Below, in pieces: positions 1 to 6,774 of a stretch of 10,589 nucleotides of DNA (the first letter of the stretch is position 1; each line of letters opens with the position of its first letter). This DNA is from an uncultured Candidatus Berkelbacteria bacterium. Lineage in GTDB: Bacteria > Patescibacteriota > UBA1384 > CAILIB01. The notes under the pieces are model-generated. The model saw nothing but the letters and a program-made list of their open reading frames with translations, ran no database searches and had not been told where the DNA came from. The stretch covers positions 1-10,589 of the forward strand of contig CALBLZ010000267.1 in the NCBI GenBank assembly GCA_937895715.1, given 5' to 3'. The translations under genes and the position numbers were made by a program.

Positions 1-1
1 C

Positions 2-292
2 AAGCGCCTTGGTTTTCGCATAAAGCTCGACAACATTGCCCAGGCTACGCTTGGCGAAGGAAAGTCTGGCGACGGGCTTAAGGCAATTTCGCTATACCGC
101 GAAGGAAAAATCGACGAACTACGCGCCTACTGTCTCGATGATGTACGCATTACCAAGGAAATCTTTGAGTTCGGTAAGCTTAACGGCATCATTCACTACA
201 ACGATATGCAGGGCAAGAAAGCTGTCTCCGTGGACTTTAAGCAGAAGGTTGACTCATCTGATCAGGGGCCAATGAATCTAAGCCTGTTTTAA
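2..292 (+). CDS. RNase H-like 3'-5' exonuclease, C-terminal fragment
   Basis: This is the last 96 residues of a protein that begins left of the window and ends in TAA. The fragment reads as the end of a DnaQ-like/RNase_H_2 (YprB-type) exonuclease domain. It has a GEGKSGDGL segment (fragment residues 18-26), then LYREGKIDELRAYCLDDVRI, which contains a Y-x3-D pair (Y43, D47). That pair is the Exo III motif that completes the DEDD metal-binding set in this fold. The first three acidic motifs should lie upstream and cannot be checked. The expected role is 3'-5' nuclease action on DNA or RNA, with unknown substrate. The tail ends NLSLF. The last 56 bases overlap sufU on the other strand. The family call comes from motif recognition and is fairly secure; the specific function is not known. 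Confidence 0.75.
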   Translation, partial: KRLGFRIKLDNIAQATLGEGKSGDGLKAISLYREGKIDELRAYCLDDVRITKEIFEFGKLNGIIHYNDMQGKKAVSVDFKQKVDSSDQGPMNLSLF

Positions 293-632
293 GCGCTTGC
301 AGGGGTAGGAGCGCACACTTTTGGCGCATCGGAGAGAGTGGGATTTCCAACTCTCCTAGGATTTCTTCGTTTGAAATAGTATCTATCGTTTGAACGGGTT
401 GAGCGGTAAGGCGTTGAGCCAATAGGTCGGCTGCTGCAGTACAGATACTGCAGGCGCGGCTTTGGTGTGCGATCTGGGCAATTATCCCCTCATCGATGCG
501 CAGGGTGAATGACACTTCATCGCCACAGGAGAGATTTGCCCCCTTGGCCTGATGGGTAGCACCAGGAACATCACCTGAAAATTCAGGGTGTCGGGCACGG
601 TCAATTACAGCTTGTTCGGCACTACTACTCAT
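237..632 (-). CDS. sufU: SufU-type Fe-S assembly scaffold / sulfur-transfer protein
   Basis: The protein has 131 residues, close to the usual SufU length. The conserved set is visible: SCGD (C36, D38), ACSIC (C61, C64) and KCALLP (C106). In Bacillus SufU the Cys, Asp, Cys, Cys set at the equivalents of C36, D38, C61 and C106 binds zinc and accepts persulfide from SufS. C64 is an extra cysteine, giving a CxxC reminiscent of IscU/NifU-type sequences. The role is to receive sulfur from SufS and pass it to the SufBCD complex in the cytoplasm. The start is the ATG whose bases overlap the end of sufS (shared stretch 625-632), so translation is probably coupled; no clear Shine-Dalgarno is seen. An upstream in-frame start would add 24 unrelated residues read from inside sufS and was rejected. 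It is the last gene of the leftward operon and runs antisense into the exonuclease end. Confidence 0.88.
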   Translation of the reverse strand: MSSSAEQAVIDRARHPEFSGDVPGATHQAKGANLSCGDEVSFTLRIDEGIIAQIAHQSRACSICTAAADLLAQRLTAQPVQTIDTISNEEILGELEIPLSPMRQKCALLPLQALKTGLDSLAPDQMSQPSA

Positions 633-1824
633 GGTAGAGGTCGAGTACTTCAGTAAGGGCTGCTGCCAATTTTTCAACGTCTTCTCTGGTGTTGTACACA
701 CCAAAACTTAGCCGCACGTATCCACTGTCATTAGCTTTAAACAGGCCGTGAGCGCAGTGGAGCCCGGCTCGCACACAGACACCGCGAGACCCTAGTGCAT
801 CGGCGATATCGTGGGGGTGCGCCCCTACTACTGAGAATGAAAGAATAGTAACGTCTGATTCTTGGGTTAACCAGGTAATGCGGGGTGATGTGAGTTTCTC
901 TCGGACCAGGGCAACCATCTCGGCGGTATGACTTCTAATCTTGTCCCAGCCAATACCCTGGGTGTAATCGATTGCCGCCCCCAGGCCAGCAATACTCTCA
1001 ACTGCAGGGGTGCCGCCAGCCACTCGTTGTGGTGATTTTTTCCACATAATCTCGTCGGGGCGCAGGGTTTCAATGCTACCACCGCCTGCTCGGGTAGGGA
1101 CAAAGCTTCCAAACATGTTAAATAGGGCAGGGCTCCCCCAGAGGACGCCGGTGCTGGTTGGTGCATAGAGTTTATGGCCAGAAAAGATTACAACATCAGC
1201 GCCGAGTTCCTGAACATTGAGCGCTTCATGCGGTGCTGCTTGGCAGGCGTCGAGCACAATCAAAGCGCGACTCCCCTGCTGTTCAACGATTTTTCGCGTC
1301 TTCTCAACCTGAGAGCGGGTGCCATACACATTGGAGACGACGCTCAAGCTGATCACCTTAGTGCGTGAATTTACGAGCTTGAGCAGCTCCCCCATCTGGA
1401 GACGACCTGTTTGACTGTCATGTGGTAGGTAGTGAAGGAGCAGCCCTTTCTGTAGGGCAAGCTGGCGCCACGGCAGGGTAACCGAGGTGTGCTCCAGGTT
1501 AGAAAGGACAATTTCATCACCGGCTTTTAACCCCTCTGCTAAGCCATGGGTCACCAAGTTGAAAGCTTCGGTGGCATTGGCGGTAAAAACGACCTGATCA
1601 GCTTTCGGGCTGCTGATAAAGTCGGCAACTTTCTGGCGAACCTTTTCCACCAGCTCAGTTGCCTCAGTGCTCAGAGGGTAGAGCCCACGATCAGGGTTTG
1701 CGGCATGTACCAAAGCTTGGCGCACCGCATCTAGTACTACCTGGGGCTTTTGTGCTGTTGCAGCACTATCAAAGTAGGCGAGGTCGGGTTGCTCAGCAAA
1801 GAGTGGAAAATCGTGACGATACAT
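625..1824 (-). CDS. sufS: Cysteine desulfurase, SufS class (type II)
   Basis: This is a 399-residue, fold-type I PLP enzyme that removes sulfur from L-cysteine as an enzyme-bound persulfide, giving alanine. Full length is typical. Visible landmarks are YFDSAATAQKP (17-27), EH at 111-112 of the substrate loop, LDACQ with D192 facing the PLP ring nitrogen, SGHKL with the PLP lysine K218, GGTPAV (270-275), and RAGLHCAH (352-359) with the catalytic cysteine C357. The short loop around C357 marks a type II enzyme that hands persulfide to a dedicated acceptor, here sufU immediately downstream. The loop reads RAGLHCAH rather than the usual RxGHHCA, closer to a related class V subfamily, but the operon supports SufS. 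The ATG lies four bases after the sufD stop. A TAGCAT hexamer six bases before the ATG could be an internal promoter. Confidence 0.93.
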   Translation of the reverse strand: MYRHDFPLFAEQPDLAYFDSAATAQKPQVVLDAVRQALVHAANPDRGLYPLSTEATELVEKVRQKVADFISSPKADQVVFTANATEAFNLVTHGLAEGLKAGDEIVLSNLEHTSVTLPWRQLALQKGLLLHYLPHDSQTGRLQMGELLKLVNSRTKVISLSVVSNVYGTRSQVEKTRKIVEQQGSRALIVLDACQAAPHEALNVQELGADVVIFSGHKLYAPTSTGVLWGSPALFNMFGSFVPTRAGGGSIETLRPDEIMWKKSPQRVAGGTPAVESIAGLGAAIDYTQGIGWDKIRSHTAEMVALVREKLTSPRITWLTQESDVTILSFSVVGAHPHDIADALGSRGVCVRAGLHCAHGLFKANDSGYVRLSFGVYNTREDVEKLAAALTEVLDLYHE

Positions 1825-1828
1825 AGTG

Positions 1829-2314
1829 TTATGCTAAAAAGGCTTCGATCAAGGCTGCTCGTGCAATTTCGGTTGGAATACCACGGGTTTGCAGGTAGAA
1901 CAGATCCTCTGGGGTGATTGTATGTACTGTAGCAGAGTGTGAGCACGCCACCTCGTTATTCTTGATTTCCAAAGCCGGCTGTGTCCAGGTGTGTGCACTA
2001 TCGAACACAAGGTTGTTGTGTGTTAAGTAGGAGGTACAGTTAGCGGCGTTTTCGGCAATTTCTAGCGTGGCAGTAACGGTAGGAGCAGATTTACCCTGCG
2101 CCAGTGTCTTAATCAGAACCGTAGCATGCGTGTTTGGTACGGCATGTAGAATGCGTAACGTAAGCTGCGGGGCGTCAGTGCCCTTTGCTGCAATTTTTAC
2201 CAGTACATTGGCGGTGGTTGCTTGTTCGGCAAGCTCAATAACCTGCTCATGAATTTCAGAGCCGGAGAGTAGAATTGAAATCTCGTGCGTGCCAGTTGAA
2301 AGCTTTGTGCTCAT
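1829..2314 (-). CDS. sufD: Half-length SufD-like subunit of the SufBCD complex
   Basis: This 161-residue protein matches only the C-terminal part of SufD, whereas usual SufD proteins have roughly 400 residues. Residues 65-130 resemble the last strands of the SufB/SufD beta-helix. ACSHSATV (123-130) contains H126 at the position of the conserved SufD histidine (H360 in E. coli). The segment LFYLQTRGIPTEIARAALIEAFL (138-160) corresponds to the C-terminal helices that dock SufC. The N-terminal helical domain and the front of the beta-helix are absent. It is not a frameshifted remnant: sufB upstream is complete and the ATG follows its TAA with no gap. AAGGGAG at 2325-2331 is a possible Shine-Dalgarno ten bases from the ATG. 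It probably pairs with SufB to form the cluster-building interface. The family call is good; equivalence to full SufD is inferred. Confidence 0.8.
   Translation of the reverse strand: MSTKLSTGTHEISILLSGSEIHEQVIELAEQATTANVLVKIAAKGTDAPQLTLRILHAVPNTHATVLIKTLAQGKSAPTVTATLEIAENAANCTSYLTHNNLVFDSAHTWTQPALEIKNNEVACSHSATVHTITPEDLFYLQTRGIPTEIARAALIEAFLA
1831..1836 (-). promoter_or_regulatory. Possible internal -10 element before sufS
   Basis: Read leftward, TAGCAT ends six bases before the sufS ATG, the same arrangement as at the unit-head genes. It lies inside the last codons of sufD. A single hexamer in coding sequence is weak evidence, so this could be chance. Confidence 0.2.
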
Positions 2315-3712
2315 TTACCCCACGCTCCCTTCCATTTGTAACTCGATCAGACGGTTCATTTCAACGGCATACTCCATCGGCAGCTCTTTGACGATGGGTT
2401 CGATGAAACCGTTTACTACTAACCCAGATGCCTCAGCTTCGCTGAGTCCGCGGCTGCGTAGATAGAACAGCTGTTCTTCGCCTATGCGCGACACGGTGGC
2501 CTCATGCTCGATCTTGGCGTTAGGGTTAGCGATATCGATGGTTGGGTAGGTGTCAGATTGTGAGGAGCTGTCCAGGATGAGTGCATCACAGACAACCTTA
2601 CTTTGAATGTTTTTTCCGTTTAGATTACTTTTGACGAGGCCGCGATAGCTGCTTCGTCCACCCCCGTGCGAAACCGACTTAGAGGTGATTACACTACTGG
2701 TGTTTGGTGCTAGGTGAAAGATCTTTGCTCCTGCATCTTGGTGTTGTCCGTGGCCAGCCAGGGCGAGTGAGAGCACTTCGGCACGAGCGCCTTCACCCAT
2801 CAAGAATACCGATGGATACTTCATGGTAACTTTGGAGCCAAGGTTACAATCTACCCACTCCATGGTGGCATTCTTGAATGCCCGGGCGCGTTTGGTTACA
2901 AGGTTGTAGACGTCTCCTGACCAGTTTTGGATAGTGGTATACCGTGCACGGCCACCTTCTTTAACTACAACCTCAACTACAGCGCTGTGCAGGGAGTCGC
3001 TCGTGTAGACAGGAGCAGAGCAACCTTCAACGTAGTGTACATACGCCCCCTCTTCTACGATTATGAGGGTTCGTTCAAATTGCCCTGCGTTACGAGCGTT
3101 TATACGAAAGTAAGCCTGAATTGGAATCTTTACGTGCACTCCCTTTGGTACGTACACAAAGCTTCCGCCGCTCCATACCGCGGTATTCAGTGCGGCAAAC
3201 TTGTTGTCATGCGGGGGCACAAGGGTGCCAAAGTATTCTTTGAGTATGTCCTCGTGTTCACGAAGGGCTGTGTCGGTATCGCAAAAGATAACTCCCTCGT
3301 CTTCCCACTCACTGCGTAGGTTGTGGTAGATGGCCTCGCTATCATACTGAGCACCAACACCTGCCAGAAACTTTTTCTCAGCTTCAGGAACACCGATGCG
3401 GTCGAAGGTATTTTTGATGTCGTCGGGGACATCGTCCCAGGTGCGCTCGGGTCGATCAACAGCGCGCAGAAAGTAGGTCATCTCGTCAAAGTTGAGCGTG
3501 GAGAGATCTGCGCCCCAGGTTGGCATTGGTTTTTCTTGAAAGATACGGAATCCCTCAAGGCGTTTTTCGAGCATCCATTCTGGCTCTTGTTTGAAAGCAG
3601 AAATCGCACGAACCGTCTTCTCAGTTAATCCTTTTGGGGTGCGAGCAATATAGGCCTCAGCATCGGAGAACCCAAGTTTGTACTCGGTGGGTGTGTAGGT
3701 TGCGCTTGCCAC
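2315..3712 (-). CDS. sufB: Fe-S cluster assembly protein SufB
   Basis: At 465 residues this is normal SufB length. It is the cytoplasmic scaffold subunit on which SufBCD builds the cluster. The N-terminal region (about 1-110) carries the typical [13 protein letters not shown] segment (43-55). The central region contains [19 protein letters not shown] (174-192) and the right-handed beta-helix. VVCDALIL (373-380) places C375 where E. coli SufB C405 is thought to act as the sulfur/cluster site, and [23 protein letters not shown] follows, with E404 at the position of E434. The C-terminal helices bind SufC. The start is GTG; its G is also the last base of the preceding TAG, giving a one-base overlap and likely translational coupling, and no strong Shine-Dalgarno is seen. 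The start is supported because the N-terminus matches the family from its first residues. Confidence 0.96.
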   Translation of the reverse strand: MASATYTPTEYKLGFSDAEAYIARTPKGLTEKTVRAISAFKQEPEWMLEKRLEGFRIFQEKPMPTWGADLSTLNFDEMTYFLRAVDRPERTWDDVPDDIKNTFDRIGVPEAEKKFLAGVGAQYDSEAIYHNLRSEWEDEGVIFCDTDTALREHEDILKEYFGTLVPPHDNKFAALNTAVWSGGSFVYVPKGVHVKIPIQAYFRINARNAGQFERTLIIVEEGAYVHYVEGCSAPVYTSDSLHSAVVEVVVKEGGRARYTTIQNWSGDVYNLVTKRARAFKNATMEWVDCNLGSKVTMKYPSVFLMGEGARAEVLSLALAGHGQHQDAGAKIFHLAPNTSSVITSKSVSHGGGRSSYRGLVKSNLNGKNIQSKVVCDALILDSSSQSDTYPTIDIANPNAKIEHEATVSRIGEEQLFYLRSRGLSEAEASGLVVNGFIEPIVKELPMEYAVEMNRLIELQMEGSVG

Positions 3713-4182
3713 TAGTACACGAACACGATAAAGCTCACAAAGAAGATAAGGGCGATCACAATATTTGCAGCCATGCCGGCAAGTGCGCCAAGCACTCCCC
3801 CAGTTGCGGCGCGGAGTGAGGCAATGTGATCTTTCATTTGGGAGAGTTCTGCAATCAAGATTGCCAGGAACACGCCACAGAATCCCCCGATCGGGCCAGC
3901 AAAGATTGTGCCAGCTAGCGCACCAACAAACCCAAAGATTAGTGCGCGCTTACTGGCACCACCGTACTTGGCGCCAAGAATTCCCGAGAGTTGGTCGATT
4001 GCAAAAGAAAGTAACGCCAGCGCCCCGAGCACTGTCAGCTGTAGCCCACTGAGTCGGTCGAAGCCGGTGAGGAGGGCGTATGAAAGTGCCACTACAAACA
4101 TGTACGGCACGGCGGGAACTACGGGGAATAGGGTACCTGCTAGGCCAGGTAGTAGGAACAGAATTGCAATAATCTCACTCAT
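3712..4182 (-). CDS. DUF456 family small membrane protein
   Basis: This 156-residue, very hydrophobic protein has about five or six membrane-embedded segments (roughly 4-20, 24-41, 48-70, 79-95, 97-112, 130-156). The N-terminus has the [16 protein letters not shown] pattern, and the middle has [20 protein letters not shown] (61-80) followed by Gly-rich helices. Both are typical of DUF456 (PF04306), a family of unknown function. It sits between the HD gene and sufB, overlapping the HD gene by 8 bases and sufB by one base, so it is clearly part of the leftward operon. A GGGAGG (4186-4191) lies three bases from the ATG, which is close but usable. No metal- or cluster-binding residues stand out. 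A link to iron-sulfur metabolism is suggested only by position. Confidence 0.8.
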   Translation of the reverse strand: MSEIIAILFLLPGLAGTLFPVVPAVPYMFVVALSYALLTGFDRLSGLQLTVLGALALLSFAIDQLSGILGAKYGGASKRALIFGFVGALAGTIFAGPIGGFCGVFLAILIAELSQMKDHIASLRAATGGVLGALAGMAANIVIALIFFVSFIVFVY

Positions 4183-4783
4183 TGTCCTCCCGGTCTAATG
4201 GAAATAATGTGTTTTGGTATCGGTTAACCATCTCTTGGAATTCCTTGTGGTAGCGTTCAATTATTGCTGAATGCGCAAGTTTCTCAGAGATAACTCCAAG
4301 CCGCTCTTTAAAACTTACGCCGCCAACTTGCCAGAGCCGGCCGTTGTCTAAGAACGTATTTATGTCCGGGAGTAGCTTATCGAGTGCGAATACAAACTGA
4401 CTTTCAGGGTCGAGCTTAGCTTCATAGCGGCGAATGGTGTCGTGCAGCATTTTAAAGCGCGGAAAGGTGAGTTTTATGCGCTTGAGGGCTTCGTGCTCGG
4501 CAGCTTTTTTGACATCGGTTGGTGCGTCAAAGCGCATATCCCCGGCATAAGCCTCGACTAAATCGTGAGCCAGTGCGTAGGCAAAGACTTTCTCGAGCTT
4601 GAGCGGCAACTTCTCTTGCGTAATTATGTACCAGGCCACAAGAGCGAGCTGGTAGCTATGTTCAGCATCATTCTCGAACTCCTCTTTCCCCTGAATAAAT
4701 ATGCGACGCTCTACGGCACGAAACAGGTGTGTAAATTCTACAAAGGAAACCAAATCATTTAGCTTTTGGGTCATGTTACTCAT
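4175..4783 (-). CDS. HD-domain phosphohydrolase, YfbR-like (5'-deoxynucleotidase family)
   Basis: The protein has 202 residues and the full metal and catalytic set of the YfbR type. R27, H42 (in DAEHSY), H73-D74 and E77 and D82 (in AHDLVEAYAGD), and D135 (in FALDKL) can be seen. The spacing R-15-H and H-D-x2-E-x4-D is the same as in E. coli YfbR (R18, H33, H68, D69, E72, D77, D137). YfbR removes the 5' phosphate from deoxynucleoside monophosphates; the substrate here is inferred, and other HD phosphohydrolases share the fold. The ATG overlaps the sufC stop by 8 bases and AGGA (4791-4794) lies seven bases upstream, supporting this start over a second ATG three codons later. It ends in TGA inside the next gene. 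Its place inside a SUF operon, between sufC and sufB, is unusual. Confidence 0.82.
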   Translation of the reverse strand: MSNMTQKLNDLVSFVEFTHLFRAVERRIFIQGKEEFENDAEHSYQLALVAWYIITQEKLPLKLEKVFAYALAHDLVEAYAGDMRFDAPTDVKKAAEHEALKRIKLTFPRFKMLHDTIRRYEAKLDPESQFVFALDKLLPDINTFLDNGRLWQVGGVSFKERLGVISEKLAHSAIIERYHKEFQEMVNRYQNTLFPLDREDNE

Positions 4784-5525
4784 GGGATATTCCTACGTAT
4801 CCCTCTTTTTCGAGCTGATCAACAAGGCTGCTGCTACCCGATCGTGCGATAACCCCATCTTTTAGAACGTGCACGTGGTCGGGGTGGATGTGTGTAAGGA
4901 GCCGTTGGTAGTGGGTGATAATGAGGAAACTCGTACTTGGCTCCGCCGCTTTGAGAAAGTGCACTGCTTGGGCAACGAGTTTCATAGCGTCGATGTCGAG
5001 GCCAGAATCAATTTCATCGAGAATGACGAGCCGTGGTTTGAGTACCAGCATCTGGAGCATTTCGAGACGCTTCCTTTCACCGCCAGAAAAACCGTCATTC
5101 ACACTACGCTCAGCAAAGCTCCAAGGTAGAGCGAGCTGCTTCATGTGCAGCTTGAGTTCAGCAATAAACGGAGCGAACCCGAGCGGTGCCTCTCCCCGAG
5201 CTTTTTGTTGGCTGGTGCGCGCAAGGCGGAGAAACTGCGCAATACTGACGCCGGGAATACTTGCGGGGTACTGAAACGCTAAGAATAGGCCGGCACTTGC
5301 ACGTTCCTCCGGCGCCATATCGAGTAGGTTGTGACCACGAAACACCGCAGAGCCACCAGTAACTGTGTAGGCTGGGTTGCCTGCAAGAACCTGTGCCAGC
5401 GTGGATTTGCCGGAGCCGTTTGGCCCCATTACTGCGTGAATCTCTCCTTCTCCTATGGTAAGGGAAAGACCGTGAAGGATTTCTAATCCAGCCGTGGTTG
5501 CGGTGAGTTTATGAGCCTTGAGCAT
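4776..5525 (-). CDS. sufC: Fe-S assembly ATPase SufC
   Basis: This 249-residue ABC-type ATPase powers SufBCD and normally has this length. All nucleotide-binding motifs are intact: Walker A GPNGSGKST (34-42, K40), Q-loop FQYP (Q85), signature FSGGERKR (146-153), Walker B LVILDEIDSGLD (166-177) and H-loop ITHYQRLL (H205). The EIDSGLDIDA and ITHYQRLL segments are characteristic of SufC among ABC ATPases. It lacks membrane segments, as expected for a soluble subunit that docks on SufB and SufD. The ATG lies inside the end of the Nfu-like gene (17-base overlap), so translation is probably coupled; no clear Shine-Dalgarno is visible. It is separated from sufB by the HD and DUF456 genes, whereas sufC and sufB are usually adjacent. 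Confidence 0.96.
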   Translation of the reverse strand: MLKAHKLTATTAGLEILHGLSLTIGEGEIHAVMGPNGSGKSTLAQVLAGNPAYTVTGGSAVFRGHNLLDMAPEERASAGLFLAFQYPASIPGVSIAQFLRLARTSQQKARGEAPLGFAPFIAELKLHMKQLALPWSFAERSVNDGFSGGERKRLEMLQMLVLKPRLVILDEIDSGLDIDAMKLVAQAVHFLKAAEPSTSFLIITHYQRLLTHIHPDHVHVLKDGVIARSGSSSLVDQLEKEGYVGISHE

Positions 5526-5793
5526 TGAAGAAAAGTGGAGATGGGGCGTCGTGGGTAATTGGCTCGCTGTTTACAGCTTCAACGTCGGTTACGTCTTCGA
5601 GGCGCATCATAATCATTTCTTTGAGGCCGTACTCGAGTGTAAGCTCTGCAGCCGAACACCCAACGCAGGCACCTTTAAAACGTAGGCGCACCACGTTGTC
5701 GGGAGTTACTTCGACTAGCTCAATACTACCGCCGTGCATGCCGAGCACGGGGGCAACTTCGTCGAGGATAGCTTGGACTTGAGCGGTAATCAC
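5509..5793 (-). CDS. NifU C-terminal domain (Nfu-type) Fe-S carrier
   Basis: This 94-residue protein consists of a single NifU C-terminal (Nfu) domain (PF01106). It contains MHGGSIELVEV (19-29) and GACVGCSAAELTLEYGL (41-57), with the CxxC pair C43 and C46 that holds a bridging [4Fe-4S] cluster in Nfu dimers. The usual role is carrying finished clusters to apo-enzymes. It has no N-terminal IscU or A-type domain, but a hydrophilic tail after about residue 80. The start is GTG; the family match begins within the first residues and no ATG is available except inside the domain. It is the first gene of the leftward SUF operon. A TGG-TAGGCT extended -10-like sequence ends six bases before the GTG, so the mRNA may be leaderless. 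Confidence 0.9.
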   Translation of the reverse strand: MITAQVQAILDEVAPVLGMHGGSIELVEVTPDNVVRLRFKGACVGCSAAELTLEYGLKEMIMMRLEDVTDVEAVNSEPITHDAPSPLFFNAQGS

Positions 5794-5799
5794 AGGTTC

Positions 5800-5808
5800 A
5801 GCCTACCA
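5800..5808 (-). promoter_or_regulatory. Putative extended -10 promoter of the SUF operon (leaderless)
   Basis: Read leftward, TGG-TAGGCT ends six bases before the GTG of the Nfu-like gene, so transcription would begin at or beside the start codon. There is no recognisable -35 at 16-18 bases and no good Shine-Dalgarno. The matching arrangement before three other transcription-unit heads in the window supports the call. Confidence 0.5.
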
Positions 5809-5823
5809 GAAAGGGGGGCCATC

Positions 5824-5832
5824 TGCTACCGT
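5824..5832 (+). promoter_or_regulatory. Putative extended -10 promoter of the ATPase-like gene (leaderless)
   Basis: TGC-TACCGT ends six bases before the ATG at 5839, predicting a start of transcription on the start codon. No -35 consensus is seen at the expected spacing, and no Shine-Dalgarno fits between hexamer and ATG. The region where its -35 contact would fall (about 5804-5809) touches the opposing SUF -10. Confidence 0.5.
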
Positions 5833-5838
5833 AAAACT

Positions 5839-6771
5839 ATGGTCACTACCTGGTATCTTCGACGCAAAATTAAGGCTTTCTGGCCTGCCCAAAAAACCTC
5901 GCTACCTAGCCCGGGTCAGGTGAGCGCTTTAGCCAATGTTGACCAGTTGGTATTCCCGTCGGTTTCACTCTGCTATCATCCGGTGCCAGTTCTCGCCCAA
6001 TTTTTGGCAGTGCAAGATCAGACGCGAGCAACCAAGCAGCGAGTTCTTTCTGTTGCGGCAAGCATTGCGGCAGCGCACCCGTACGGAATTTTTTCATCAC
6101 TAACTAAAGCGGCAGAAGAATTCGAAGAGCCACTACGGGAGCTTGAAGTGGATCAAATCTCTGAGCTTGGCTTAACCGGAAAGCTTGATCGTACCTGGTT
6201 TATTTTGGGAAACGCCTTTTGCATGCAGCAAGAGCAGATTGAGCTTGGTGTGGCGATTTACGCAATTGCACAAAAGTTTGAGGCAGAAGGAAAGACGGTG
6301 TTGTTTTTAGCGCAGCGCCAACCAAAACGGGTGCTCGGTATTTTTGCACTTGGCTATACACCAACTCCTGATAGTGCGGCTGCCTTAGAGATGCTTCAGG
6401 ATATGGGTGTAGAAGTTCTCTTTCTTACAAGCATGCAGACAAATGTTGCGAAGGTGATGAGTCACGAGCTAGACGTCCCAGTAATCCAGGCTGAACTCTC
6501 ATTACAAGAAAAGCGTCATGTGGTTCACGCACTGCTTTCCACTAAAGCAACTGCTGCTGCGGTAGTTGATGCGCGTGGGGGTGGAATTGATTCGTACACG
6601 CCAATTGAAAGTGATCCTATCCGTACAATTTTGGTTGGTACATCTCGAGGTGTTACCGAAGATGAAGGTTTACTAAATGTCCGTAGCCTCGACGACTTGG
6701 TTGATGTGATAAAAATTAGCCGAATGATTTTGGCACAGGCTCGAAAGGCTCTGTTTTGGAAACGAATCTGA
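5839..6771 (+). CDS. P1B-type ATPase-derived soluble pseudoenzyme (P and N domains only)
   Basis: This 310-residue protein aligns by eye with the cytoplasmic P and N domains of metal-transporting P-type ATPases but has no transmembrane segments. LANVDQLVF (31-39) matches the LAxVDTVVF stretch before the phosphorylation motif, yet DKTGTLT is replaced by PSVSLCY (40-46), so the phosphorylated aspartate is missing. The N-domain HP pair (H80-P81) and a GN turn (124-125) remain. GKTVLFLA and GIFALGYTPTP (151-177) match the GxTVVxVA and GxIALxDTLRP regions. TGDN has become TSMQ (197-200), and GDGINDAP is GGGIDSYT (247-254), losing both aspartates. ISRMILAQARKALFW (293-307) matches the segment leading into the last ATPase helices, then the protein stops. 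The ATG is chosen because homology starts soon after it; an upstream in-frame ATG would run through the Nfu gene. Function is unknown; an ATP- or metal-sensing or binding role is speculation. Confidence 0.72.
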   Translation: MVTTWYLRRKIKAFWPAQKTSLPSPGQVSALANVDQLVFPSVSLCYHPVPVLAQFLAVQDQTRATKQRVLSVAASIAAAHPYGIFSSLTKAAEEFEEPLRELEVDQISELGLTGKLDRTWFILGNAFCMQQEQIELGVAIYAIAQKFEAEGKTVLFLAQRQPKRVLGIFALGYTPTPDSAAALEMLQDMGVEVLFLTSMQTNVAKVMSHELDVPVIQAELSLQEKRHVVHALLSTKATAAAVVDARGGGIDSYTPIESDPIRTILVGTSRGVTEDEGLLNVRSLDDLVDVIKISRMILAQARKALFWKRI

Positions 6772-6774
6772 GCG

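Noticed and set aside
283..306. Hairpin around the AAGCGCTT palindrome as a terminator for the exonuclease
   Set aside because: The outer arms CCTG and CAGG are offset by a four-base bulge, there is no T-run, and it lies inside sufU coding sequence.
633..704. Longer N-terminus for SufU starting at 704
   Set aside because: The extra 24 residues come from inside sufS, have no family similarity, and the ATG at 632 overlaps the sufS stop in the usual coupled way.
2927..3319. Open frame of 130 codons on the plus strand opposite sufB
   Set aside because: It is antisense to a strongly conserved SufB region, shows no recognisable protein features and has no start signals.
5734..5838. Longer N-terminus for the ATPase-like protein starting at 5734
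   Set aside because: It would be antisense to the Nfu coding region, would span both putative promoters, and the added residues do not resemble a P-type ATPase.
6769..6771. TGA recoding as glycine, as in Absconditabacteria/Gracilibacteria
   Set aside because: TGA ends the ATPase-like and HD genes at sensible positions, and no gene has an internal in-frame TGA.
5839..6771. Simple frameshifted remnant of a metal ATPase
   Set aside because: The frame is intact for 310 codons, flanking DNA holds no ATPase membrane segments, and changes are confined substitutions at motifs rather than stops or indels.
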